The notes: a model not told the origin generated them from the letters alone. 64,000 nucleotides of DNA from Curvibacter sp. (GCA_004293725.1 REAW01000005.1:1-64000); one strand, 5' to 3'. Shown: positions 51,596 through 61,002, counted from the first letter of the stretch. Translations and numbers: made by a program.

Positions 51596-53669
51596 GTAAC
51601 CCTCCGGAAGAAATCGCGTTCTTGACAACAATCAGTATTTGATAGCGTGTGCCTTTGTCATCTTCCAAAAAATGAGGCTCAACTGAAATGTTGCCGGATT
51701 CGAGGAGCGACTCAACGTAAATAGCTAGCTCTGAAGTGCTCAGGACACTAAAGTCACGCGTACCAAACTTCGAACTAAGCAGATCAGCCAAGCTTTCAAC
51801 TGAGGGATCTTCTGCAAGTAGCTTTTCAATAGCGTACTGCGACTGGACGGCCATAAGAATCTTTCCGGGTACAGATTCCAATACATACCGCCACACGTGA
51901 GTTGGGTCATTTTGTCCGAGGAACCACCTCAACGTGTCTAGTCCACCAAAGCCACTTCCCCAAAAAAATGCAACTGCGAAGAATCGACGAAACTGATGCT
52001 GACGGAGGTAGTAGCGCGTGCCTTCTTCTCTACCAGGCAATGCGATGTAGTCGCAAAGTCGATCGACACACCGATAGATTCCGTTAGAAGAAGAGATCAT
52101 CAATCCCGTCTTGCGATGCGGGTATCGAAATAGTGCTCCCGAAGCGGTTATCAGCCCGAGGTCAATCAGTCCTCGCTGAAGACGCTGGAGCATTTGGATC
52201 AGCTCTACAACAACTGGTGGAATTGGACGTAGCTCTCTTTGTCGGTAATCACTTTCGCCACTCTTCCGATTCATGAATACCAAGTTCTTCCCAGTCTCAT
52301 CTAGACACGTGAATACATCTAGGTCTTGAAGTTCGCCATGGCGTCTTGCCATGACTATTCCTACGGTAGCGATGATGCTGCCAATCAATACGATCATTAG
52401 ATCTATGAAGCTTTCTGACTTACGTAGGCGATCAAAAAAGTCGGCTGAAGCTCCATTTATTCGCCACGATTTGACTCCAAGCTCTCGCAAATTCGTTGGG
52501 AGTAGCTGATCGAAATGCTTTGACGCGGCTACGGCTGCAAACGATTGGTTGAGTGAAGCAGCCCTGTTGGCGAATGCAAGATAGGTTTCAACCAGTGCAG
52601 GTCCGTAGGTCAAGGAGAATTCGAGCGAGCATCTAAGCGTTTTGAGAACTACATCCTGAGGCGGCAATTGGAATCGTCCTACTTCCTTCACATCAAGCCA
52701 CGTTGAGATATTGCGCTCGCGCAGCGCCCCAAGGGCGGCTTTAGGGACACGTAGTCCAGTGCGCTCCACTAATGCCAGATTTTGAATGCAGGCAATGTAG
52801 ACAGCAACATTTTTGTCGATTGGACGTTCATCATCAAATTCGACGACGGGTACGCGATTTTTCTCCCGCGATTTAATGTCCTGTCCTTCAATATTTAATT
52901 CAGTCGGGTAGGACCGCTTTTGAATACCCCATAAAGTATTGGCGTAGATTTGCTTGGCCAAGGATGTTGTATTGGGATGCAACAAAGCCCCAGATCGGAC
53001 TACGCCGGCATTGCTCCGGAAATAGCCATTCCTAAATAGCCAGGTACGTGCTGCCAATAGTTCCTGTGCTGACAACCCCAATGAACCGTCATTGACCAAG
53101 TCCATCCTCAGCTCTGGAGTTTGAACAACAGTTGAATCTATGTCTTCAGGAGTTAATGATTCTCCTTGCCTACGAAGAAATTGGCCGAGCTTCGCGGACC
53201 AGCCGTAAATGCCTTCGGAGACGTCGTTGCATGATGCAACTGCGCTGACTAAAGCAAAAAGGGCATTGCCTGTCAATCCACCGACGCCAGTGCCAACCAA
53301 ATCAATTTCATTTTGGTTGATTAGGAGGTAGTCGATCAGATGTAAGGTTCGGTGAATGCGGTTGCGAGCAGTTTTGCCGCTTAATCTTCTTGATGAGTTT
53401 GCATGAGGATGCGTCTGTACGCATAGCCAATGCTTGAATGTATTCAATATTCCTGAATGCCTAGGGTCTGTAAGCATTGCGCCATCGGACATTCTGACGG
53501 CAAAATTGATTGTCCTTACTGTCTCATCGGATGTGAATTTGATATACCAAGTGGTTGCTGAAAAGTCGCTCAGTAGCCAAGAGGCGGTCTTATACAAATT
53601 CGTCCCAACCGGCTTCAGGTCATTCAAAAAATCGAGCTCTCCGGAGTACCGTGCGGCTTGATTACGCAT
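51579..53669 (-). CDS. Tyrosine recombinase (GmtZ/TnpB-like)
   Basis: A 696-residue protein. The C-terminal catalytic domain has Arg in VMARRHGELQDL, FMNRKSGESDYRQRELRP, HxxRR (RQHQFRRFFAVAFFWG), and a final block WFLGQNDPTHVWRYV in which the usual GH is GQ and the Tyr is in WRYV. This is a TnpB-like set that is probably active. The N-terminal half is a large unrecognised region. I chose the ATG at 53669 (MRNQAARYS), eight bases into the end of the 769-residue gene, over the longer frame from 53684. It should act with the 769- and 466-residue recombinases in island excision and integration. Confidence 0.8.
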   Translation of the reverse strand: MRNQAARYSGELDFLNDLKPVGTNLYKTASWLLSDFSATTWYIKFTSDETVRTINFAVRMSDGAMLTDPRHSGILNTFKHWLCVQTHPHANSSRRLSGKTARNRIHRTLHLIDYLLINQNEIDLVGTGVGGLTGNALFALVSAVASCNDVSEGIYGWSAKLGQFLRRQGESLTPEDIDSTVVQTPELRMDLVNDGSLGLSAQELLAARTWLFRNGYFRSNAGVVRSGALLHPNTTSLAKQIYANTLWGIQKRSYPTELNIEGQDIKSREKNRVPVVEFDDERPIDKNVAVYIACIQNLALVERTGLRVPKAALGALRERNISTWLDVKEVGRFQLPPQDVVLKTLRCSLEFSLTYGPALVETYLAFANRAASLNQSFAAVAASKHFDQLLPTNLRELGVKSWRINGASADFFDRLRKSESFIDLMIVLIGSIIATVGIVMARRHGELQDLDVFTCLDETGKNLVFMNRKSGESDYRQRELRPIPPVVVELIQMLQRLQRGLIDLGLITASGALFRYPHRKTGLMISSSNGIYRCVDRLCDYIALPGREEGTRYYLRQHQFRRFFAVAFFWGSGFGGLDTLRWFLGQNDPTHVWRYVLESVPGKILMAVQSQYAIEKLLAEDPSVESLADLLSSKFGTRDFSVLSTSELAIYVESLLESGNISVEPHFLEDDKGTRYQILIVVKNAISSGGLHGIEK

Positions 53670-55971
53670 AGATAAAGTCCTCAAACCTGCATTCGATGCG
53701 TGTGGCCTTCGCCAACGGAATTAGCTGTTTTAAATCCTCTCGACCACTTGCGTCAGATTGCAAATAATCAATCAAGCGCTCTGCTATACCTGACCAGTAA
53801 AGTGCTCGGCCATTCACAGTCCGCTCTGCGCTGGCAACAGCTTTCTGTAAAGCCAAAAGGACAGCAAGTACACCAGCGCTGATGCCAAACGCTACTTCAG
53901 TAGAGCTTTCTATTTTTGAAGCAGCTTCAATGTCATCCAATCGTTTGAATGTGTGAAGCTTCAAGAACTCATGCAGTTCGGTCATTGACTTGAATCCCGA
54001 AGCCGCCAGCAAGAGTTCGCTGTCCTTCATTGATTCGACAATCATGCCGGTTTGAAAAATCCGAATCCAGCGGTTTTGGAAGAAATTTAAGATGGGTGTA
54101 GGCAGGTAGTGGTCAAGCAACTTGGCGTTGTACTCTACATGCCCCAGCGCATCCGCCATTTCCTTGGCGCTTCCAGTCCTGATGAAAATATTCACGCCAA
54201 CGCTTGCCCTTAGTGAAGCGAGACTGAATCTTTGAGCTAATGACAGCGCTCTTTCTTGATCAACTCCAATGGCTACCATTTGGTCGGCAAATCGACGCTG
54301 ATAGCGTGGACTGGTTGTAATTCCAGAAATATTTCGGATTGGCAGCGGGACTCCCATTGACTTCCCGCTCGTCAATAGCAACATTCGCCAGTTTTTATCG
54401 CCTTTCTTTTTTAAGTATTCGCGAAGTGGCGCTGTTGCCTCAATGATCCTATTGACGGTCGACTCTCCTCTCGGTGATAGCGGGATTTGCTGTTCTTGAT
54501 GGCCGACAGAGCGGTCTTTTTGACCTACTAGATATGTGACTCCGTCAAGGACCTGCAAACACTTCCTATCGCCATGAGCATCGAAAAGAGCTAGTTTTTC
54601 TAGAAAAGATGAAGTGATTTTGGGATGATCTAAAACAAGCAGCGCAAGATAAGGCAATAGTGCTCCGAAATTCGGAATTCCTAAGCTGTAGGCTGTTTCG
54701 GGAATTGGCTTTGGGTACTTCAGTTCAATCCGCGTGTCCTCATGCGTTTCATATCCAAAGTGGACAAACGTCGCCGCTGCATTTGCTAGTGCGAGTGGAT
54801 TGCCGCGCGCGACCAAGTTTTTATGACCCGAGGAGTTGGCGCCCAATTTCTGAACTATACGAACTTGCCCTTGAGTCGCAAGTATTTGCCGTCGGTCTAA
54901 GTTATTGCTGAACTCGTTTGAAAAGGCAATCGCCCACTTTTCGATGAGATCGATCTCGTGCTTGATGTCGTGGAACAGAATTTCCATTGCTTGATCATCA
55001 GAGACGGTTAACGGAACGTGCGTTATTAGCCTGCCTTTCGACTCAATGCCATCTTCTGATATGTGAAGATTGGTTCGTTTTCCAGACTTTGTTCTCCTTG
55101 GCGCAGCGGGCATGCCGTGAGCAGGTTTCGCAAAAAGACCTGATCCTTCAAGAGACGCCGAGATAAATTGCAACGAGCCAGCGTTCCATTGAGCGAGACT
55201 TGTTGTCAGTTCGTTTCCTGCCTCGTGGCGTGTCTGGATGAAATACTCAAAGTAGCCGTGCCAAAACTCCTCGGTGAATTTTGGATCTTTTAACATTTGA
55301 GGATTCAAATCATCTGGATAGCGCCCGATGTACTCGCTTAAAGGACGCAACAGTGGGTTGGACCCGCTGTTGCGTGCGGTTGCCCAAGAGTCGCACGCGT
55401 CGAAAAAAAGTTGCGTGAAGTCGCGGCCAAGCCGGCTGTAAATTGGATAAAGCGGGAAGCACTGACGTTTGCGCCCGTCTCGATTGTTGCTCCACCAGCC
55501 TCGCCATACCCAGACTTTTTCCTCTACAAGGTCTAAGTTCTCAAAAAAACGGACATAAGGCTCTAGTGATTCCGAAGCGCTTTCGGATTTGGATTCGAAC
55601 CGGAGTGGTGGAACAAACCACCCCTCGGAGGTGAGTTGTTTAAGTAGATGTGCAAATGCTGTGGTGTGCCGATGGCGCCAAACCTGTGCGGCATCAATGA
55701 ATTTAGTTGAGTTAATTGCGCCCACGTATGCAACGCATGAACGCCAAAACTCTCTTGATGCAAAACCCGAGGGAGGCAGCTTTAGTCCAGTGATCTGAAG
55801 TACGCACTCCCAATGCTTCAGTTGGACGGATTGAATACCCTTGTATGCCTTGGGGAGGGGCGCATAAGCAGGCTCAAGGACTTCAAGGAGTTTTGCATTT
55901 AATTCAATGAAGGGGTAGTCTGCAAATGACTCGTTATTATTGACAATTGTCAATTTTCCTTGGAGATTCAT
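53662..55971 (-). CDS. Large tyrosine recombinase-like protein, first gene of the recombinase operon
   Basis: A 769-residue protein. The C-terminal third has a recombinase-like block: FSLASLRASVGVNIFIRTGSAKEMADALGHVEYNAKLLDHYLP, in which Arg, GH and the final Tyr are seen but the first His of HxxR is Ser. The rest is unrecognised. It is the first gene transcribed inward from the right end. The 30-100 bases upstream include the right terminal repeat, so the promoter probably lies within or beside the repeat. AAGGAA lies 12 bases before the ATG. The divergent HxxR may mean a regulatory or structural partner rather than an enzyme. Confidence 0.7.
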   Translation of the reverse strand: MNLQGKLTIVNNNESFADYPFIELNAKLLEVLEPAYAPLPKAYKGIQSVQLKHWECVLQITGLKLPPSGFASREFWRSCVAYVGAINSTKFIDAAQVWRHRHTTAFAHLLKQLTSEGWFVPPLRFESKSESASESLEPYVRFFENLDLVEEKVWVWRGWWSNNRDGRKRQCFPLYPIYSRLGRDFTQLFFDACDSWATARNSGSNPLLRPLSEYIGRYPDDLNPQMLKDPKFTEEFWHGYFEYFIQTRHEAGNELTTSLAQWNAGSLQFISASLEGSGLFAKPAHGMPAAPRRTKSGKRTNLHISEDGIESKGRLITHVPLTVSDDQAMEILFHDIKHEIDLIEKWAIAFSNEFSNNLDRRQILATQGQVRIVQKLGANSSGHKNLVARGNPLALANAAATFVHFGYETHEDTRIELKYPKPIPETAYSLGIPNFGALLPYLALLVLDHPKITSSFLEKLALFDAHGDRKCLQVLDGVTYLVGQKDRSVGHQEQQIPLSPRGESTVNRIIEATAPLREYLKKKGDKNWRMLLLTSGKSMGVPLPIRNISGITTSPRYQRRFADQMVAIGVDQERALSLAQRFSLASLRASVGVNIFIRTGSAKEMADALGHVEYNAKLLDHYLPTPILNFFQNRWIRIFQTGMIVESMKDSELLLAASGFKSMTELHEFLKLHTFKRLDDIEAASKIESSTEVAFGISAGVLAVLLALQKAVASAERTVNGRALYWSGIAERLIDYLQSDASGREDLKQLIPLAKATRIECRFEDFIYA

Positions 55972-56023
55972 GTTGTCATTTTTCCTTGAGCTTTTCTATT
56001 GAAAAGCCACTATAGACAACTAT

Positions 56024-56038
56024 GTGTAAAAAGCTAAA
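56024..56038 (-). repeat. Right terminal inverted repeat of the island
   Basis: On the minus strand TTTAGCTTTTTACAC, matching the left end at 12 of 15 positions. The comM sequence resumes two bases beyond. It also lies within 70 bases of the first recombinase start, so it could be part of that promoter. Confidence 0.65.
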
Positions 56039-56993
56039 CGGCCAATTCGTCCAAAAAGAGGACGCCATGGTGTGCCAGCGAAATTTCACCAGGCCTGGGC
56101 GGGGAGCCGCCGCCGACCAACGCCACGGCACTGGCCGTATGGTGGGGGCTGCAGGTCGGGCGTTGACCCCAGCGCTCCAGCGAAAAGCGGCCGCACAGAC
56201 TGCCCAAGGCTGCGCTTTGCAGAGCTTCGTCGTTGTCCATGTCGGGCAAAAGCCCGGCAAAGCGTTGCGCCAACATGGACTTTCCCGAGCCCGGGGGGCC
56301 CACCAAAAGCAAAGAATGGCCGCCGGCGGCAGCAATCTCGAGGGCACGTTTTGCGCCTGCTTGGCCTTTGACGTCGGCCATGTCGGGCCCGCGCAACTGC
56401 AGGCCCGGAGGGGCGCCGTGCATCCGCACCCAGCCTTCAGGGTCTTCAGGGAGCGGTGGCGCATCTGCTGCTGGCGGCAGGGCAAAGTGGCGAACCACAT
56501 CGAGCAAGTGGCGCACCCGCACCACATAAGAGTCCGGCACCAGCGCCGCTTCTTCTGCGCTCTCGGCCGGCAGCACCAAACGGGTGCTCACCTTGGCCGT
56601 ACGCAACGCAAGTGCCATGGCCAAGGCGCCCCGCACGGGCCGAAGGGCGCCTGACAAGGAAAGCTCGCCGGCAAACTCGTAGTGGGACAGAGCCGCTCCA
56701 TCGATTTGGCCACTGGCCGCCAAAATGCCCAAAGCGATGGGCAAATCGAGCCGCCCGGAGTCCTTGGGTAGGTCCGCCGGGGCAAGATTCACCGTGATGC
56801 GCTTGTTATGGGGGAACTCCAGCCCGCTGTTTTGAATGGCGCAGCGCACACGCTCCCGTGCTTCTTTGACTTCGACATCGGCCAAACCGACCAGACTGAA
56901 GCTGGGCAGCCCATTGGCGAGGTGCACTTCCACGGTAACCTGCACGGCATCCAGCCCCAACAGGGCACGCCCCTGCACCAAAGACAAGCTCAT
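56034..56993 (-). pseudogene. comM: comM (yifB), 5' part, cut by the island
   Basis: A 319-residue N-terminal half of ComM/YifB starting MSLSLVQGRALLGLDAVQVTVEVHLANGLPSFSLVGLADVEVKEARERVRCA. It continues through the chelatase-like domain and Walker A (LLLVGPPGSGKSMLAQRFAGLLP), to FLDEL, then two island-derived residues (AV) and a stop at 56034. The natural continuation is in the piece at 15205-15799. I chose the ATG at 56993 because the family starts there. A LexA-type box lies about 70 bases upstream (57062-57081). If the island leaves, the frame is restored. Confidence 0.9.
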
Positions 56994-57061
56994 CGGAATA
57001 ACCTCCCAAAAGGGTGCGCTGCATCCCAGTGCATGGCGCCAGGGTGCACCAATCATGTGCA

Positions 57062-57081
57062 TGCTGTATTTACATACAGCT
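57062..57081. promoter_or_regulatory. LexA-type (SOS) box upstream of comM
   Basis: TGCTGTATTTACATACAGCT has CTGT-N8-ACAG (57064-57079) with symmetric flanks. It lies about 70 bases upstream of the comM start and 160 bases from glnK, and suggests SOS control of comM. Confidence 0.65.
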
Positions 57082-57140
57082 ATGTTACTGCAGTCTGCGT
57101 AGTTTGTGTGAAGTGCCGGGCCGCCATGCGGCATTTAACT

Positions 57141-57156
57141 TGGCATGGCTCCTGCT
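57141..57156 (+). promoter_or_regulatory. Sigma-54-type promoter of glnK-amtB
   Basis: TGGCATGGCTCCTGCT has GG and GC separated by ten bases, the -24/-12 spacing of sigma-54 promoters. It lies about 90 bases upstream of the glnK start, as expected for an NtrC-controlled, nitrogen-limited ammonium uptake operon. NtrC sites upstream were not identified. Confidence 0.75.
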
Positions 57157-57233
57157 TTAAAGGTGTATCTCCAGACCCATGGAGAGGCAGACCAGCCAGA
57201 CCCGGTGTCTGTATTCAACTGTTATCAAGCTGA

Positions 57234-57581
<348 letters not shown>

Positions 57582-57600
57582 CCAGAAAGAGAGCCCCAAC

Positions 57601-59115
57601 ATGAAAAAATTGCTTGCCTCCCTAGCCTTGGGCCTGAGCCTGCTAGGAACCGGAACGTTCGCCTTGGCGCAAGACGCCAAACCCGCAGAAGCGCCTGCAG
57701 CTACGGCACCCGCTGCAGCCGCACCGGCCGAAATGGCTGCGCCTGCCGCTGCCCCAGCTCCTGCCGCCGCTGAAGCTGCGCCTGCTGCCCCAGCTCCCGC
57801 ACTAGTGCCCAACAAGGGTGACACCGCTTGGATGACCATGGCCACCGCCATGGTGATTTTCATGACCTTGCCTGGCTTGGCACTGTTCTACGGCGGTTTG
57901 GTGCGCAGCAAAAACATGCTGTCCGTTCTGATGCAGGTGTTTGTGGTTAGTGCAGTCATCTACATCTTGTGGGCCGTCTATGGGTACACGCTGGCCTTTG
58001 GTGGCGACGGTGCATTCATCGGCACACTCGACAAGCTGTTCCTCAAGGGCGTGACCACAGAATCCGTTGCGGCCACCTTCAGCAAGGGCGTCGTAATCCC
58101 AGAGCTCACATTTGTGGCCTTCCAGGCAACGTTTGCGGCCATCACCTGCGCACTGATCGTGGGCGCTTTTGCAGAACGCATCAAGTTCTCTGCCGTGCTG
58201 GCTTTCAGCGTGTTGTGGTTCACCTTCAGCTACCTCCCCATGGCACACATGGTCTGGTACTGGGCGGGTCCTGACGCGATCTCTGACGCTGCATCGCTGG
58301 AAAAAGTGGTGGGGGCAGCTGGTTTCTTGTGGGCCAAGGGCGCGCTGGACTTCGCTGGCGGCACTGTGGTGCACATCAACGCGGCTGTTGCTGGCTTGGT
58401 AGGTGCCTATGTGGTCGGTAAGCGCATCGGTTACGGCAAAGAAGCCATGGCGCCTCACAGCCTGACTTTGACCATGGTTGGCGCAGCCATGCTGTGGTTT
58501 GGCTGGTTTGGTTTCAATGCAGGTTCCAACCTCGAAGCGAACGGCCTGACCGCTCTGGCGTTCATCAACACCCTGTTGGCAACTGCTGCTGCCACCTTGG
58601 CCTGGATTACCGGTGAAGCCCTGACCCGTGGCAAAGCGTCCATGCTGGGTGCTGCTTCCGGTGCCGTGGCTGGTTTGGTTGCCATTACACCGGCTTGCGG
58701 TTTTGTGGGCCCCATGGGTGCCATCGTCATCGGCTTGGTCGGCGGCTTTGCCTGCCTGTGGGGTGTGAACGGTCTGAAGCGCCTGCTGGGTGCCGATGAC
58801 TCCCTGGATGTGTTCGGTGTGCACGGCGTGGGCGGTATCGTGGGCGCTGTGTTGACCGGTGTGTTTGCAGCGCCTTCCCTGGGTGGTACTGGCGTCTATG
58901 ACTACGTGACCAACGCAGTGGCTGAAGGCTACTCCATCGGCACCCAAGTCTGGATCCAGACCCAGGGCGTGTTGGTCACCATTGTGTGGTCCGCTGTGGT
59001 TTCCTTCATCGCATTCAAGCTGGTGGATCTGGTCATTGGTTTGCGTGTCAGCGAAGAAGACGAACGCGAAGGCTTGGACATTTCCAGCCATGGCGAAACT
59101 GCCTACAACCGGTAA
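57601..59115 (+). CDS. amtB: Ammonium transporter AmtB
   Basis: A 504-residue ammonium channel. An N-terminal signal-like helix (LLASLALGLSLLGTGTFALA) precedes an unusually long Ala/Pro-rich linker (about residues 23-60), after which the transporter core starts (KGDTAWMTMATAMVIFMTLPGLALFYGGLVRSKN). The twin His of the channel are visible (GGTVVHINAAVAG and DVFGVHGVGG). Ends with EGLDISSHGETAYNR. It imports ammonium and is blocked by GlnK. I chose the ATG at 57601 after a GAAAGAGAG sequence; the frame opening at 57478 lies inside glnK. An intrinsic terminator follows. Confidence 0.95.
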   Translation: MKKLLASLALGLSLLGTGTFALAQDAKPAEAPAATAPAAAAPAEMAAPAAAPAPAAAEAAPAAPAPALVPNKGDTAWMTMATAMVIFMTLPGLALFYGGLVRSKNMLSVLMQVFVVSAVIYILWAVYGYTLAFGGDGAFIGTLDKLFLKGVTTESVAATFSKGVVIPELTFVAFQATFAAITCALIVGAFAERIKFSAVLAFSVLWFTFSYLPMAHMVWYWAGPDAISDAASLEKVVGAAGFLWAKGALDFAGGTVVHINAAVAGLVGAYVVGKRIGYGKEAMAPHSLTLTMVGAAMLWFGWFGFNAGSNLEANGLTALAFINTLLATAAATLAWITGEALTRGKASMLGAASGAVAGLVAITPACGFVGPMGAIVIGLVGGFACLWGVNGLKRLLGADDSLDVFGVHGVGGIVGAVLTGVFAAPSLGGTGVYDYVTNAVAEGYSIGTQVWIQTQGVLVTIVWSAVVSFIAFKLVDLVIGLRVSEEDEREGLDISSHGETAYNR

Positions 59116-59161
59116 TCCTCTGGATACGGTTACGAACTAGTTTCGATTCTTCTTGAGATGT

Positions 59162-59200
59162 CGGCCCGGTAGGACTTTGGTCCCACCGGGCCGTTTTTTT
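59162..59200 (+). terminator. Intrinsic terminator after amtB
   Basis: Arms CGGCCCGGT (59162-59170) and ACCGGGCCG (59185-59193) with an additional inner GGAC/GTCC pairing, followed by seven Ts. Ends the glnK-amtB operon. Confidence 0.9.
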
Positions 59201-59227
59201 GCCAGCAACGCGGTGCACAATGCCACC

Positions 59228-60094
59228 ATGACTTCTACACTCACCCTGCGCAACGGCCATCTGCTGTGCGACCTCAAACCAGAATTGGGCGGCAGCATTG
59301 CCGGTCTTTGGCTGGGCCCTGACCCGGTGCTGCGCTCGGTGTCGGGCGCGCACATGCAGTCCGTGCGTCAGTCGGCAAGTTACCCGCTGGTGCCGTTCTC
59401 GAACCGCATTGGCCACGGCCAATTGCAATGGGCGGGCACCAGCCACCCCTTGATCAAAAACTTTGACCCCGAACCCCACGCCATCCATGGCATTGGCTGG
59501 GAGCGGCCTTGGGCCGTACTGGAGGCGTCCGATGCATTTGCGCTGTTGTCGTTTGAACACAAGGCCGACGCATCCTGGCCGTTTGACTTTGATGCTTCCC
59601 AGGCCTTCAAGCTTGAAGCAGGTGCACTGGAAATGGCGATCTCCATCACCAACCAGTCGCAAGTCGCCGCGCCGGTCGGCTTGGGCTGGCACCCCTACTT
59701 TGTCAAGCGCGCTGACACGGAGGTAGATTTCAGCGCTACCGGCCGATGGGAAATGGGCAGCGACAAGCTGCCCACGCACCGCATCGCCCATACCGGCCTC
59801 CACCAAGCGACCGCCGAATTGACGGTGGACCACTGTTTTGACGGTTGGGATGGATTGCTCACCTTGCAAGACAGCATCTTGCGTGTGCGGGTCAGTTCGG
59901 CACTCAGCCGCTTGGTGGTGTTCACCACGCCCGAGCGCGACAACATCGCCGTCGAGCCCGTGAGCCATGTGAACAACGCGCTCAACATCATGGCGCAGAC
60001 CGGGGCGAAGGCCGAAGATCTGGGGGTCGTCGTGCTACAGCCGGGGCAGACCTACTCGTGCGAAATGCGCATAGAAGTGGAGCGCACCGCATGA
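59228..60094 (+). CDS. Aldose 1-epimerase family protein
   Basis: A 288-residue protein of the aldose 1-epimerase fold. SYPLVPFSNRIGHGQLQWAG, HAIHGIGWERPW and LGWHPYF are the conserved blocks; the two His in the latter (HGIGW and WHPYF) would be the active-site bases. It interconverts sugar anomers. I chose the ATG at 59228, which lies in the intergenic region after the amtB terminator and gives the family start. It overlaps the next gene by four bases, so it forms an operon with a sugar lactonase; together they suggest a sugar-acid pathway. Confidence 0.85.
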   Translation: MTSTLTLRNGHLLCDLKPELGGSIAGLWLGPDPVLRSVSGAHMQSVRQSASYPLVPFSNRIGHGQLQWAGTSHPLIKNFDPEPHAIHGIGWERPWAVLEASDAFALLSFEHKADASWPFDFDASQAFKLEAGALEMAISITNQSQVAAPVGLGWHPYFVKRADTEVDFSATGRWEMGSDKLPTHRIAHTGLHQATAELTVDHCFDGWDGLLTLQDSILRVRVSSALSRLVVFTTPERDNIAVEPVSHVNNALNIMAQTGAKAEDLGVVVLQPGQTYSCEMRIEVERTA

Positions 60095-61002
60095 GCTGGC
60101 AAGCCCTGAGCCCAGACACTTTCGAACTCGGTGAGTCGCCCTTTTGGCACCCCCACGAGCAACAGCTCTATTGGGTCGATATTCCTGGCAAGGCTCTACT
60201 GCGTGCCAACGTCTACATGGGCACCGTGCAACGATGGGACATGCCCACCGAGCCGGGCTGCATAGCGCCCGCCGCCGGTGGCGGGCTGGTCATTGCCCTG
60301 CGCCACGGTGTATTCCGCGCACGCGAGTGGGGCGGTGCACTGGAACACCTTGTCACGCTGCCCTACGACACGGCCGTGGTGCGCGCCAATGACGGCAAAT
60401 GCGATGCGCTGGGCCGTTTCTGGGTGGGCACCATTGACGAACCCAAGGCCCATCGCGCTGCAGCGCTGTTTTCCATCGACTGCCGCGACGGCACGCCCGT
60501 GCTGCAACAGCAGGCGCAAGACGCACTCACGGGCAATGGTTTGGCCTGGAGCCCCGACAACCGCACCCTGTATTGGTCCGACACGCCCAACCATGTGGTC
60601 CATGCCTGGGACTACGACTTGCAGGCCAACACCCTCAGCAAGCATCGTATTTTTCAGCAGTGCGCACCCAAGCCAGCGGGTTGGACCTTTGAAACCACAA
60701 CGTATGCGGGCCGCCCCGATGGCGCTGCGGTGGATGTGGAAGGCAACTATTACGCTGCCATGTTCGAAGGCCGGCGCATTTGCAAGTTTGCACCTGACGG
60801 CACGCTGCTCAGCGAATACCCAGTCCCCGCGCAGTGCCCGACCATGCCCTGTTTTGGCGGCGAAGACCTCAAAACCTTGTACGTGACGACGGCGCGCCAC
60901 GGGCGCAGTGCGGCCGAACTGGCGCAGATGCCACTGTCAGGTGCGGTCTTCTCCATGCGCGTGGATGTCCCGGGGTTGCCTGTGAATTTGTTTGTCGACT
61001 GA
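60091..61002 (+). CDS. SMP-30/gluconolactonase family protein
   Basis: A 303-residue beta-propeller lactonase. Blocks ELGESPFWHPHEQQLYWVDIPGKALLRAN, RANDGKCDALGRFWVGTID, NGLAWSPDNRTLYWSDTPNHVVHAWDYD and RPDGAAVDVEGNYYAAMFEG are typical of SMP-30/Gnl proteins, with the metal ligands Glu (ESPFW), Asn (TGNGLAWSPD) and Asp (RPDGA) visible. It would open sugar lactones such as those formed by aldose dehydrogenases. It starts in the ATGA overlap with the epimerase. Fifty-one bases separate it from glcE. Confidence 0.85.
   Translation: MSWQALSPDTFELGESPFWHPHEQQLYWVDIPGKALLRANVYMGTVQRWDMPTEPGCIAPAAGGGLVIALRHGVFRAREWGGALEHLVTLPYDTAVVRANDGKCDALGRFWVGTIDEPKAHRAAALFSIDCRDGTPVLQQQAQDALTGNGLAWSPDNRTLYWSDTPNHVVHAWDYDLQANTLSKHRIFQQCAPKPAGWTFETTTYAGRPDGAAVDVEGNYYAAMFEGRRICKFAPDGTLLSEYPVPAQCPTMPCFGGEDLKTLYVTTARHGRSAAELAQMPLSGAVFSMRVDVPGLPVNLFVD

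Larger units (their letters stand above)
15799..56040. mobile_element. ~40.2 kb genomic island inserted in comM
   Basis: The island is bounded by the two parts of comM, whose reading frames meet precisely if the segment is removed. Ends carry short inverted repeats (TTTAGCTTT, 15801-15809 and complement at 56030-56038), and the triplet CGG is shared at both junctions. A four-gene tyrosine-recombinase operon lies at the right end, transcribed inward. Cargo is an SOS mutagenesis operon, a DNA phosphorothioation defence locus, a methyltransferase/CoiA-like pair, a STAND NTPase and several regulators. No transposase of the Tn7/Tni type is present, so this is not an AbaR-type element although those also use comM. 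Exact boundaries are uncertain by a few bases. Confidence 0.85.

Noticed and set aside
15799-56040. AbaR-type island in comM
   Set aside because: AbaR elements carry Tn7-like tniA/tniB transposition genes and target duplications. No such genes are seen here, and a tyrosine-recombinase operon is at the end.
57802-59091. 429-codon frame opposite amtB
   Set aside because: It is antisense to a well-conserved transporter and has a His/Gln-rich composition typical of such artefacts.
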